Source: Mactromeris polynyma
Taxonomy: Eukaryota; Mollusca; Bivalvia; Venerida; Mactridae
Assembly (NCBI GenBank): GCA_032209605.1
Contig: JASFXZ010000026.1
Coordinates: 2,790,001-2,854,000, forward strand
Length of the DNA: 64,000 nucleotides
Direction of reading: 5' to 3'
Position 1 is the first letter of the stretch, and every line of letters starts with the position of its first letter. Below are positions 46,550 to 58,295 of this stretch, one piece after another. The notes beneath the pieces are model-generated. The model was not told the DNA's origin. It saw only the letters and a program-made list of their open reading frames with translations, and searched no databases. The translations under genes were made by a program, and so were the position numbers.

Positions 46550-47556
46550 CGGAATGAGAGCGCTTCTCAGACCGTGAAGTGGACCGGGCAATTCGTAAAC
46601 GCTCCCTCGCAGGAGAAACAGCTGATTGTGTTAAGTGTTTACACTTCCCAGTGTCAACAGGTTTCACGAATGTTTCTTCAGTGTTGTAAACCGACTATGT
46701 AGAAAGCGAACACTTTTCATTTTGTACAACATTATCAGTCGTTTCGCAAGGTTCTGGTGAATGTGGAATAGTTTGCGATGTATCAGAAAGGTGCTGGGGC
46801 ATATCAAGGGATGTATAGATGGGATTCGGAATATGGTAGTGGTACACAGGGGGGAGTACTTCGACATGCACGAAAAGGGGTGGAATGAACGGTATTGTGT
46901 ATAGTGGGACTTACGTTTTGCGGAAGACCTGAAATTGCTGACAGTTGTTGTTGAAGCATATTATTAGCTGTTTTGAGCGGATTTGTGTGCCCTATGAGTG
47001 AATGCAACGGGACGATTGGGTTTATGATTGGAATATTCTGGGTAGAAAACGGATTGGTAGGCGCACCGCTGATCCTTAAGACATTAATATCAGAATTGTT
47101 ACTGTTCGTCATTGAATATATTCCGCTTTGTACTTGATGTCCAGTTGAGGTAGAATAGCGAATAGTTTCATCTACTTTGTCAATTTGGGATAACCTACTA
47201 ATATTTGTTTATTTGTTCCAATCCGGAAGTTCATCTTTTATCAGTCGACCATCCTGAATCAATTGTGCAGGGTACACCATTTTCGAATTTGGTGCAACAT
47301 GTTTTAGATGTTTATATTGTGGCAAAATGCGCGCACGGGGTTTCTGAATCTCTCTTGGAAAATCCAAATCATCTGAGAAATTGCTGCCTTTGAGCATTTT
47401 CACCTTGCTCATGATTAGTTCTGTGTTACAGTAATCTCTAAAGTTGACAATTATAGGTCTTCTCTGTACCTGTTTTCTTGCATCAAATTTGCCAAGTCTA
47501 TGTGCACGGGAGATGTAAATACTCCTGGGGTCAATATCCAGGTGGTTAGAAAGAAA
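46550..47556 (-). pseudogene. LINE ORF1, 3' part
   Basis: The frame reads SIYISRAHRLGKFDARKQVQ, RRPIIVNFRDYCNTELIM, KVKMLKGSNFSDDLDFPREI and ARILPQYKHLK. This is the pattern of the L1-ORF1p-like RNA-binding/C-terminal region. One in-frame TAA lies near 47190 before MTNSNNSDINVL. A frameshift follows near 46805. The frame then ends with a basic, serine-rich tail (SPARERLRIARSTSRSEKRS). Confidence 0.75.
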
Positions 47557-48240
47557 ATATATCTATCTATATATCTATCTATCTGTTTTTGTCAAACCTC
47601 TTACGAGGACTTAGACAATTGTGCGCGTCAAGCCGCTGAGAAAAGTTAAAAAGAAGTAAAAGTATAGTCAACACAATAAAAGTATGAATGGTAATAAAAT
47701 GTTAATGATATTAACAGTTTCAAAAAAGGTGGGAATGGAGTCATGGTAAGATGGTATGTTCAATGTTGCTAATTATTGCAACATTAAACTGTACCATGCG
47801 GAGACATGGAATATGAGGGGGTAGACTGTTCCACTGATGAACAGTCCGGGGAAATAATGTGTATTTGTAGTAATCTTTGGTTGCAGGAATTAGTCAATGC
47901 GTCTGAAGTCTAGCCTGCGCCACTTCAGACTATCTGGCATTTCCGTAACACTAGATGTGCGTCCAAAGTCAGACATAGCCCAGCGGGCTGCCTTTCTTTG
48001 GACTGACTCTAGCTGTTTTATAAGGGACTGGGAAAAGGGAGACCAGATTTCTGAACCATATTCCAGCTGGGGTCGCACTAGGGTCTGGTAAGCCATGGAT
48101 TTAAGTGGGGTATATTTTGTCTTTAAGTTACTACGAAGAAAGCCTAGGGCTTGATTCGCTTTTGTAGGTGACCTTTTTATGTGGGTGTCCCATGAAAGAT
48201 CACTGTTGTTCACTGATTTAACCAGATATAATTACCATAA
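47557..48240 (-). mobile_element. 5'-truncated LINE of another family nested in ORF1
   Basis: The minus frame from about 48236 reads LVKSVNNSDLSWDTHIKRS, ANQALGFLRSNLKTKYTPLK, LVRPQLEYGSEIWSPFS, VQRKAARWAMSDFGRTSSV and LKWRRLDFRRI, the C-terminal end of a jockey-like RT. It ends in a TATC microsatellite (47557-47585), the usual tail of such elements. Both junctions lie inside the ORF1 reading frame of the host LINE. Confidence 0.85.
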
Positions 48241-48527
48241 AACAGTTTTTCACCTCTGTTCTTGATGAAACCCCTGAATATGATATTGTTCCTACGCGAT
48301 CTCGCTTCCGTATCTATTGACTTGTAAGCGAGAGTTCTCATCATAACAGTCTGTGTATTGGTAGTACAAATAACTTTTTCATTCATACCTGCTAGTGATT
48401 GTTCGAATACTTCCAATCCGCGTTTGCAGCTGATTTGTTCGTGTTTGATACACCTTAGTTCATCGAACATACATGTCAATTTATAGTCTATTGAACAGTT
48501 GATCAATTCTCGCCTTGTGATTTCCAT
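48213..48527 (-). pseudogene. LINE ORF1, 5' part
   Basis: ATG at 48527-48525 starts MEITRRELINCSIDYKLTCM. The heptad-like middle and KSIDTEARSRRNNIIFRGF (coiled coil passing into an RRM) are typical of LINE ORF1. It is cut by the nested LINE at about 48240, and the frame then reads into the insertion. Confidence 0.75.
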
Positions 48528-48600
48528 TGTTTATTGATGTAAATCTATAAATCCCACAAAAAATTACACATAGCACATACCAACCCCATGCATAGAATCA

Positions 48601-49710
48601 ATAATACGTTGTTTTTACAAGTTCGCCGAAATATGTATAATGATATACTGTCAGAAACTGTTTAATTACACTTTGATGAGTTATATCAATGAAATAAACA
48701 TAATGTATGATAGGTGTTTACAGATAAATAGAATGCAACACTTATTATGACAACTATATATATTGCGCATGCGCGAATACGGATGGTGTATTTTTTTAAT
48801 CTACGAAAATTATTGCTAAAAATCGGAGTAAGATGTTCCGTAAATTTTGCTATGAATATCCATTAATATTTGCTGTTGCTTTTGTTGTAATTATTGTTTG
48901 TGGTAACTATTGTGGTCAATGGATTAGATACGACCTCGGCCTGTTTGTTTATCAGCTTTGAAAGTCTAATAGTTGGGTTCACTTGTCTCGCTGGTGGCTG
49001 CAGAACCTTCATGTCTTATACGACATCGTGCCACTTTGAATGGTGAGCAAGGTAGGCTCTTAGCATAAGGTTCTGTTGTCATCGGTGAATTTAACGCTCT
49101 TCTTTTTCCGCAGATGTATTGTATCTGAAAAGAACAAAACAACCACAATTAGTTTTAACTCAAGAGATAATTCATTTGACCTGAATAACCATTGTGCTGA
49201 AGCACTTATGCAGTAAATTTGTTTGTTAATATACTTGGCCACATGATAGAAAACAAATAACTATTTTAGATTTTTAAACATTTGATAAAGAGTGTCCTTA
49301 CTTTGCACGTTATATTCGCAAACGTGGAGGTAGAACTTGCACCAATATTTAACTTCTCTTGATTATTTTTGTCGTTAATCACTTAAGGCGTGTATGTCTT
49401 TACAACATTTGACATGTATATGATACAAACTAAACCTTGTTCACGGGAATCGCGAGCACCGGGTACGCTACATTTACAACAGCTCATAAATCCCATTTGA
49501 TTGAAAAGTGAGTTTTAAATCAATTCGTCCTTGTTGTATTGTGTATGATATCGAAAAGTAACTTCGTGTGAAATTTAAACAAAATGCATTGCTCTATGCT
49601 AATAAAAACACTTCAGAAGTTCAGAGTATACTCTCCTCTTGCATCGGGCGCTTATTCCGAGACCTTCATATTCACTCTCTGCTTTATACCTCCCGAAAGA
49701 CTGATATTGT
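48601..49710. other. non-coding sequence 5' of the LINE
   Basis: No gene or repeat recognised. Confidence 0.45.
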
Positions 49711-49711
49711 C

Positions 49712-50968
49712 TAGTTTTAGACAGGCGAATCAACATGCGTACACAGCCATTCAGCGAGCTGTCCCAAAAGTAGGATAGTAAACATTTGTAAGTAAAGCGA
49801 TAGACGGCATTGGATAGACGGCTTTCCCCGTCATAGAAATGGCGCTGATAAATAAATCTAACGTAAGTGACTATCGTTTTGTCGGAATGCCACATTTATA
49901 CCGATGCCTGTATATGTGTAGTGATTTGTATTCCGCTACGTATATTTTAAAATGCGTCAACTCATTACTCAGCATCTCGTAACTTAAATTCGCCATAGTT
50001 TATTTGTAATATGTATCGGTGCAATCATCGATGAAAGAACGAAACACTGCCTTCTGTAAATGGTAAAACCGACTAGATAGTCAAAATTTCCCTCGACACG
50101 AAAGGTAATACAGTGTGTACACATATGATTGGTTATAGCACTGGAAAATACCCATCTATTATAAACTCAGTAGTCACGTGATCTTGCCGACCAATGAAAT
50201 TTAGTATCAGGAACGAACGGTGATTTCGTAAGTCAAATATCAAAATATACTGGGTAAAACAGCAGCGTGTGAATGTAACGGTAGTGGAATCAAAGCGCTG
50301 TGTGGGAGCGAATTCAGAGTAGTGCGTCGTTACTAGATACGTCAAGCCCTCCGTCTGAACATATACATTAGTTCATACAGAATCAGTGTTGAACATGCTA
50401 TCGCTATACTAAAAAGTTATAGAAGCGTGAGTAGTGTGTGGAGGCATCCGCGAAATCGGTTGTTCATTACAGAGTGTGTTTGTGCTAAACGTTTATGAAG
50501 GCGAAATATATTGTTAAAATTTTGTTAGTTTGACATTCGAAAATAAATAAGCATGCATCTGTAGTCGATAACAAATAATCGTCCAATTTGCGGCATTACA
50601 ATTCAAACGAGAGAAACGTAAATAGGGTTTGCACCTTTAAATCAAACTGTACGTTAAACTTTTGAGAAAACTCCCTGTTTGAGTACCTATTCCGATGTCC
50701 ACATCCAACCTCCGATGTCAGTTCCGCATGTCTAATTGTGGCATCCCAACAAAACCATAGTCACTTACGTTAGATTTATTTAGTTTTTCTAGCAATCTTT
50801 ATTGTTACAGCGCCATTTCTATGACAGTGATAGCTGTTTATTCAATGTACACTCGCATAATCTTTATTTACACATGTTTACTGTCCTACTTTTGGAACAT
50901 AAATGAATCGTTGAAGGCGACTCGCTAAATGGTTGTGGATGCATGTCGATTCGTCTGTATAATCAAAG
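49712..50968. mobile_element. DNA element with ~180-220-bp inverted terminal repeats
   Basis: Left arm 49712-49895 and right arm 50745-50968 are imperfect inverted copies: tcccaaaagtaggatagtaaac against gtttactgtcctacttttgg, and aaatctaacgtaagtgacta against tagtcacttacgttagattt. The right arm has an extra ~40 bp. The ~850 bp between has no recognisable transposase, so it is non-autonomous or a foldback. Confidence 0.75.
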
Positions 50969-50969
50969 C

Positions 50970-53750
50970 ACTGAAAGTGCTGACAGCAATGGGCTCACTG
51001 CAGATCACAGACGTCACTTTGACATAGATCTATCACAATTAGTCTTTCAAGAACACTTTGTTATGTCAGTATATTAAATAATATGGATTTAAACACACAA
51101 TATTATATACAAATCATTGGTATAGACAGTCAGAAGGATGGATGGAGAAGAAGTAAGTGCCTTAATGTTGATTATATTTCATGTTTCAATGCAATCTATA
51201 ATGATGTTACATGTAATCTAAAAGGAGACTCCAGATCAAAGGGACAGAATTCTTAAACATTTTGATGGATGCACAGCAAATTTATGTCTTCCTCATCTAC
51301 AAATCATGTATTATGGTACTTGTATTAAAAAATCGATTGCAATCCCTTGAAAACTGAAGAAGTAGTTAGCCACACAAACTACATATATGTTGTAGATTGG
51401 GCAGCACAACCACTCGACAGATCTAAAGACAGGATGACAATAAAACAAAAAGTATGTTTCCGTGAATCGTCGATATTCAACGGAACGATGACGGAAAATT
51501 GCATTTCCCATGTTTTCAATATACGTATAATTCTTCGTTAGATATATTATTTGCTGCACCGTTTTCATGTATACGTATCTCTGCCTACTGCTATCGTCCG
51601 CTGCCTACTGTACACTATCTTATACTATCGTCAGCTAGCTTGTTTTCAGTGCACTTCACGCGTGATACCGCTTCGGCGTAGGCAGACATTTTTCTGTTAT
51701 TTGCAATATTTAATCAGCAAGTTTCTTTTGGGTTCTTTCTTTTGTGTAAGTGTTGTCAGCTCAAATCCGTTTTATATCTGATCTCACAAAAAAAACATAC
51801 ACCAACGCCTACTCTGTACCTGATGTTTTGTGGACTGTTGTTTTCCCGGGATTCTGCATGGGAAGGCATTTTTTGTGTATTAGGCGTTCCCCGTAACAAT
51901 TAAATATCTCTTTCGTTCGCTTATGTATACGTTTGTAAATACGTTCGCAAGTTCTAAACGAATTATTAATGGGCATTTAAGTTAATTGCATTGCTTGGAA
52001 TAGTCGTTATTTTAAAAAAAATGTTCAATCAAATTTAAAAGTTGCCTCTTGTTCTCATTTTATTATGGATGGGGCGTTTCACACCAAGAAAGTAATCACC
52101 ATTGCTAAAACTCATTATTTCTCTTTATACCTATTGCAATGTGTTAATTGGAATGCAAACTGTTTGACTGTGTCATAAATGTCACCCTTGTGGTTTATTA
52201 CATAGTAACAGAGTAAAAGTATTAGGATCAGTCAAAGAAGGCAAATATCTCTTATCTAAAATGTAAACCGATTACACATTTCTGCAAGTACATGGCATGT
52301 ATGATTCTAGGATTGAACCAAATCGGGCTTTGGGGGTAAGGATGTTAATCTGCCATAAAATGGACGTAGAATCGTTATTCCATTACAGTCATAAAGTCAA
52401 AAGTGGTAAGTGTACACTATATGTATGCAATTCGTATATGTTCAGTGGTGTGAATTTGGCATTTTCAAGAAGCATTTCATTTGCACTATAATCTTGGTTT
52501 AAGCATTACAGTGAATGTCGCCAGCAGTTTTGCAGGCCTATCCGAACTCGAAACAAATTTTACATTATTAAAATGTCCTACACTGCTACATTTAGATTTA
52601 GTTCTTATAATCTGTGTCTCATAGTAAACTCGTAGCAAGGAGATTTGTCGGCATGCATATATGCATATAAATGTCCTTCCACCCTCGAATTGAAAACTTC
52701 TTCATATTATAACGTTCACATCATGTATTTCCAATATTATGTTAGCGATAACTGTTTACCATTATTTTTCGTGTGCAGACTATACAGTCGGTGTATCTTG
52801 TGTATTTGTGGTTAATATTAACATTTATTTTTTTCTAAACGGCTTTTAACACTCACAAATTGTCAATTACAATACTTAGCATTCAATCGTGAACAATAAA
52901 CATTTATAGGAAAGTTACACACATACAAACGACCACGATCATGTGATTGATTCTCAATCCATCCGTCCAAAGCTATTACTAGCGGCAGCACATGAAGTTT
53001 AATGTTGACCTGATTTATTTCACAAATCAACAATTGGACTTGACAGTATTAAGCCTGCATTCAATCTAATCTAAGTTAAGTTTCTCCAGTCATTGAATAT
53101 AATTTTGCGACCAATTCTTTTAGTGCCATAGAACGCCTTATTAAGAGCTAAAATGAATTATTCCACGTTCATACGAAATACAGTATGGTTATCAGCTACT
53201 AGTTTCCGTTACATATCTCCATTTCTCGATGTTTGATAGTGATAATTGCAGCATATGCGTGATCATCGTAGACGTGTATCTTTAACGCGACCTAGAACTC
53301 CATCCCATTCTATCGACTATAGTATGTTGATACGGAAGAAGATCCGTCTCATTCCTGTTTGTACAGAATAAATATGGTTATCCCCTTAGAGCAACTCAAT
53401 ACCACTTTCAATCTGAAATACACATGATGATCTTTATAAAATCGTAATTTAATTAACATTTCCATTCGATCGATATATATGCTTCTATGGACCATTACGA
53501 TGCACTTTTCTTACCCTATTGGAGCCCAGAGTCTATTTGTTTAACTAAAATATCTTATGAATGTAATCGCAATTACAACATTCTATCAGCGCATTAATTT
53601 TATTGTTTCCGAATGTAAGCTATTAACGATTGAATAAAAAAATGAACATCGACTACATAGGTTTTCTAATAAATTGTTCAGCTTTTGTTAAATGTTATTA
53701 AACTGTACCGTACTTGACTACATGTCGCGTAATAAATCACAACACATTGA
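50970..53750. other. non-coding, with a partial R1 copy at 51825-51905
   Basis: tgttttgtggactgttgttt and attaggcgttccccgtaaca at 51825-51905 match the end of repeat R1. Other sequence shows no gene. Confidence 0.5.
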
Positions 53751-53753
53751 CAG

Positions 53754-54402
53754 TTCATTGAGTAATGCATTCTTAATTAATGCAAGTTCATTGATACTAT
53801 TGCTATATGTGATAACTTATCGTATAACATATTAATCGTGAGTTAAGGCACACATATTGCATCTGTATGAAAGCAGTCTCCCTGATCAAGTACAGACTGT
53901 ATACATCAAATACGGACTGTTCATTGGGTAATGCATTCTTAATTAATGCACGTGCATTGATACGTTTGCTATATGTTATAACTTATCGTATAACATATTA
54001 AAGTATGAGTTAAGGCACACATATTGCATCTGTATGAAAGCAGTCTCCCTGATCAAGTACAGACTGTATACATCAAATACGGAATATTCATTAAGTAATG
54101 CATTCTTAATTAATGCACGTGCATTGATACTTTTGCTATATGTTATAACTTATCGTATAACATGTCAATCATGAGTTAAGGCACACATATTGCATCTGTA
54201 TGAAAGCTGACTCTCTGATCAAGTACAGACTGTATACATCAAATACGGACTATTCATTGGGTAATGTATTCTTAATTAATACACGTGCATTGATACTTTT
54301 GCTATATGTTATAACTTATCGTATAACATATTAATCATGAGTTAAGGCACACATATTGCATCTATATGAAAGCTGACTCTCTATTCAAGTACAGACTGTA
54401 TA
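53754..54402. repeat. 166-bp satellite, four units
   Basis: Units start with ttcattgrgtaatgcattc at 53754, 53920, 54087 and 54253 (spacings 166, 167, 166); the last is slightly short. Each contains a 10-bp inverted repeat ATATGTTATA / TATAACATAT around acttatcg (53971-53998 in unit 2). Units 2 and 3 also carry the perfect palindrome aatgcacgtgcatt. Four-copy arrays of ~160-170 bp are the core of several bivalve non-autonomous elements, but no arms were proven here. Confidence 0.92.
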
Positions 54403-55255
54403 TAGTTGACCAAGAAAGTTCTTTAATGAAACAAGTGTAACCACGCAGTTCAGAGTAACTACTATTTTAAACGAATATATTTTGCAATAACGACGAGCAT
54501 TAAGGTTCATGTCAAGCGGATTGGCATTGCAAATGCTACAAATAATGCAACACAAATTTCTGGGAATTCAATACATTCTTACTCAAATCAGTTGCATAAT
54601 ATAAATGATAAGAGTAACAATAATAAATTGGGTGTTTAATATATGCCTTTGTGCACTACCATAGCTGTATAGGCCAACATGATGTGACATTTCAGGTAAA
54701 AAAGGGTCCTTCACTAAAAATATATCCAACTTGTTATCCGAAATTTTAAGTTTAATATCATACCAACATTAGTATCCATTATCATAGTAAGATGGTATGT
54801 GAGCTTATTTATTCTAGATTTTATCAACAAAGTAGAAATTTGATGTCAAACCTGTTCAAATGTTGTCGCAGAGCGCCGCCATTTTTATTTGTTGACTTTT
54901 AAGAGTTAATCCAAGTGTTTAAGACTTTCTTTTGTCTCTATCACCTAGAATAGTGTTTTATTGATAAAAAAAGTAATAGTTGAAATTATTTAAAACGTTG
55001 TTATTTTTTACATATTTTCTAAAAAGTCTGAACATTTTAAGTATTTTTGTTTTTAAATTACATTATTTGTCAATAACAAATAACCTATCAGTAACTTCTC
55101 ATTCAGACGAACATTTAGATATATAATAACCCATATTGCATTGTTATTTTACTAAAAAAATAACTGAATTGTAATACGCAAAAGTTAAATGTGCAATTTG
55201 GTCATTTAAAGTTCACTTCATTCATTAATATTTATAATATAATCCGACAGATTAA
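54403..55255. other. non-coding sequence before glycosyltransferase copy 2
   Basis: AT-rich, with no ORF or repeat recognised. Confidence 0.5.
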
Positions 55256-55257
55256 AA

Positions 55258-55295
55258 ATACAAAATGGGAGTATTATCACAATAAGCAATTAGGA
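55258..55295 (+). pseudogene. relic of the glycosyltransferase start codon region
   Basis: acaaaatgggagtattatca, then caataagcaatt, matches the start of both plus-strand genes (acaaaatgggattaatatca, then caatt.gcgattt). It reads MGVLSQ and then stop (ATG 55265, TAA 55283-55285). It is directly followed by the gagg-caacacgacgcata flank seen at 34503, so a truncated first codon block lies upstream of the flank it should follow. Confidence 0.7.
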
Positions 55296-55546
55296 GGTCA
55301 ACACGACGCATAGTCGACGTCAAGCAAATGAATTGATACTGTTTATACGAATTGGACTCACCAAACGCATTTACCAAGAACAGTGATAACAAGTTCTTCA
55401 TTAACTATCTGATACTTACTAAAACGTGTTGCTACATATTGGACTACCTCAGGCGATATACTGACCTAGTACACAAAGCGAAATAGCTTTCGGATACTGA
55501 ATTTAGGACTGTATACATTGCGTGCTAAAATATACAATTGTACAAA

Positions 55547-57001
55547 ATGGGATTAATATCACAATTTGCGATTTTCAACCGTCGTAAATTAATTAAGAAT
55601 GTGAAGTATGCTATATTTCTGGCTCTGGTTGGATTTTATATCCGTCTTGCATTCATATTAAGTGATGCCTTGTACAATGAAGATGGACCAGGACTTTACG
55701 AGGCTGTTGAACGGTATGGAGTTATCACAACTGTGTTGTTATATGCCTGTCTCAGTGCAACAATCTATATATCGGCTCCATTTACATTGTTAAATGTGTT
55801 TGGTATGATAATCTCAAATCCTTTCAGCAACCAAACTAACCATGGACCGATTACCATGGAAACACCGTTTATATGTTTCCGTGTTGTAACAAAAGGGATG
55901 TTTCCAAGATTAGTCGCTGAAGTCACTCAAAAAAACTTAGAAACGTGTAGAAAAGTAGGACTGAAATTTTTTAAATTTGAAATTGTTACAGACAGAGCTT
56001 TGAATCTGAATACATCGACTGATGTTCGTGAAATTGTGGTTCCAAGTGACTATCAAACTCCAAATCGTACATTGTTCAAAGCTAGAGCCTTACATTATTG
56101 TCTAGATCAAAGTATAAATATTCTATCCAATGATGATTGGATTACCCATCTTGATGAAGAAACACTACTTACTGAAAGTGTTATACATGGACTTATTGAA
56201 TTCATAACCAAACCGGAATCGAATGTTGGCCAAGGTGTGATTACTTACGGAGGCTGTGGGATTGAAAACTGGATAACAACATTATTAGACGGTGTTCGTG
56301 TTTCCATTGACTACGGATTGTTCAGGTTAGGACTGGGTTACTTACACATACCAATTTTCGGTTTCAAAGGATCCTTTGTCGTTGTAAAGATGAAAATTGA
56401 AAAAAGAGTTGGATTCGATTTTGGACCAAAAGAATGTATAGCTGAAGATCTCAGATTTGCATTAACAGCTTGGAATGATGGGTACAGATTTGATTTTGTG
56501 AAAGGTGTTATGGAAGAGAAGAGTACATTCAGTTTGGCTGACTACATAAAGCAGAGAAAGCGTTGGTTTATTGGTCATTTTCATGTGGCTTGGTCAAATT
56601 CGCTACCTCCCTATTGCAAAGTCGTAGTATATATTATGAACATCACAAATTTATTATTATGGACCAACATTATAAATATGGTATTGCCTTTTGTATGTCC
56701 AGTCCCACTTATGAAATGGCAGCTCAATTTGTTTCTCCTTATGTCATTTAATGTTCCGTTCCTGCTTACACTTGGTAATTTTATGTCAATTTCACACACA
56801 AGATACGCTCTAGGTACAAGGTTAGTCTTGTGTTTTATGTCACAATTCCTGGTTCCTGTTCTTGGGGTTGTTGAGGCCATTGCTTGTTTACAAGGCTTCT
56901 TCCAAAGAAATAAGTTAACTTTTGATATTGTCCAGAAAGAGACAAACGTTTACACATATAAAACAGCAAAACAAAGCCGATCATCAGAAGCAATTGTTTA
57001 A
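55547..57001 (+). CDS. egghead/bre-3-like family-2 glycosyltransferase, copy 2
   Basis: ATG at 55547 in ACAAAATGG, single exon, 484 codons. The frame begins three codons earlier only if TTG is allowed. All catalytic motifs are as in copy 1: HLDEETLLTE (201-210), AEDLRF (299-304), QRKRW (336-340). Copy 1 and copy 2 are about 93% identical. Between residues 101 and 360 I count only two differences (N/F at 141, I/D at 311), but between 361 and 420 there are about 17, and the C-terminal tail has a two-residue insertion. Predicted multi-pass membrane GT2, probably Golgi or ER, adding beta-mannose to glucosylceramide by family. An ATG-stop relic 280 bp upstream would act as an upstream ORF if transcription began before it. 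Confidence 0.95.
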   Translation: MGLISQFAIFNRRKLIKNVKYAIFLALVGFYIRLAFILSDALYNEDGPGLYEAVERYGVITTVLLYACLSATIYISAPFTLLNVFGMIISNPFSNQTNHGPITMETPFICFRVVTKGMFPRLVAEVTQKNLETCRKVGLKFFKFEIVTDRALNLNTSTDVREIVVPSDYQTPNRTLFKARALHYCLDQSINILSNDDWITHLDEETLLTESVIHGLIEFITKPESNVGQGVITYGGCGIENWITTLLDGVRVSIDYGLFRLGLGYLHIPIFGFKGSFVVVKMKIEKRVGFDFGPKECIAEDLRFALTAWNDGYRFDFVKGVMEEKSTFSLADYIKQRKRWFIGHFHVAWSNSLPPYCKVVVYIMNITNLLLWTNIINMVLPFVCPVPLMKWQLNLFLLMSFNVPFLLTLGNFMSISHTRYALGTRLVLCFMSQFLVPVLGVVEAIACLQGFFQRNKLTFDIVQKETNVYTYKTAKQSRSSEAIV

Positions 57002-58295
57002 ACTGTGTAAGAATTTATGGTAAATACATTATCTTTAATTTTTATATTCGTCCGAAAACAGTGATGTTCAAACGGATATTTGAACTCTCCAAAAAAAGCC
57101 AAACACTAAAGGCCTGATGCATAGTATTTGGTCCATTTTTTAAAACATAGTTACGCATGCTAAATTCTGAAAAACTAAATGTAGAGAAAAAACATGCATA
57201 CATAAATATACGCTAAGTTTTAGATGTGTTGAAATGTTTAAGGAAAAATCTCTTTCGGTTTTAATTTATACAACTTTGAATACCCAAATTCGGTCCATTG
57301 ATATATATACATAATATGTTAGCATCAGTTTTCTCCTCTTTTTCTACACAATATTTGTAATACTGAAACACAGGTGCATTAGCATAAAAGGAAGAGAATC
57401 ATTTATTTCGAATGTTGTTTCATCTTATGTGTACTGTATGTTTTATTAAAGGCTGTTTATGATATTTTTTCCAAAGAAACAGATTATTTTGCCCTTTGTT
57501 GTTATTTACATCAACATTTTTCACCAACATTACCAAAATGAAGAGAATTTTGTTCCGCATATTTGTTTATAGCTATAAATGCTATAGTGTCATGTTTTTA
57601 ATCTCAATAACTATGTTATAATTGTTTCTGGTCATTTAAGTCAGGCAATATAAGCATTATTACAAATTTATAAAGTAAACGTCCATCCTTAGCAATACTT
57701 AACGCTGATAAACGTCTATTATTGTAGTTAAGAAAAATAATATAATGTTCCCTCATCATGCTGATTTATTGATGATTTTATATAATTATGATAGATATAA
57801 ATTGCAACCGATTAAAACCAGAAGATGAATAAAGGTATTTTGGAGAAAAATTATTGACCGCTTTCAAATTATCGGTTGGAATGATTAAGGAAGAATTTCA
57901 GCTAAAAATATAAATTGCAAAGTATTATGTTATTTCTTGCATAAGTATGTAAAACAAATCATTTAAGTTGTTACTGTGTGGTTCTTCATGTTTTAGAGCC
58001 AGGCTTTTCATTTATTTGTAATGTTCGTCCCCTCCCAGTCAAACTGATATTCAAAGGTAAAAATAACACATGCCAAACGAAAAGTTATCTTTTTATGGAT
58101 GGGGCAAAAATGAATTATTAGTTTAATGTTTTTATTGGTAATTCAAGTTCTCTTTAAGTGCCATAAGAAGTTACCTATAGAAATTGAATTGAATTCATTA
58201 TGATGACATGCAATTGGAGTGGCACTACATCTTTTTGATACAAACACTGTTTTATTTTTGAATGAATGACATTGATGAATCCCGGATTATTCACA

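Larger units (their letters stand above)
42340..48600 (-). mobile_element. near full-length non-LTR retrotransposon (LINE), inactive, with two nested insertions
   Basis: Reading the minus strand from 48527 gives ORF1 (coiled coil then RRM-like part), then ORF2 with APE endonuclease (about 46460-44900), reverse transcriptase (44488-43605) and a C-terminal cysteine/histidine domain (43442-42400). This is the jockey/CR1-type order. ORF1 is interrupted by another LINE's 3' end (47560-48240). The endonuclease is interrupted by repeat R1 (45333-45794). Several frameshifts and stops occur in addition. It is one of the most complete elements in the window. Confidence 0.9.

Noticed and set aside
53754..54402. 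CRISPR-like or regulatory repeat array
   Set aside because: Contiguous 166-bp units without spacers; a satellite or mobile-element core.
55538..55546. Three extra N-terminal codons of copy 2 from a TTG start
   Set aside because: Same reason; ATG at 55547 is used.
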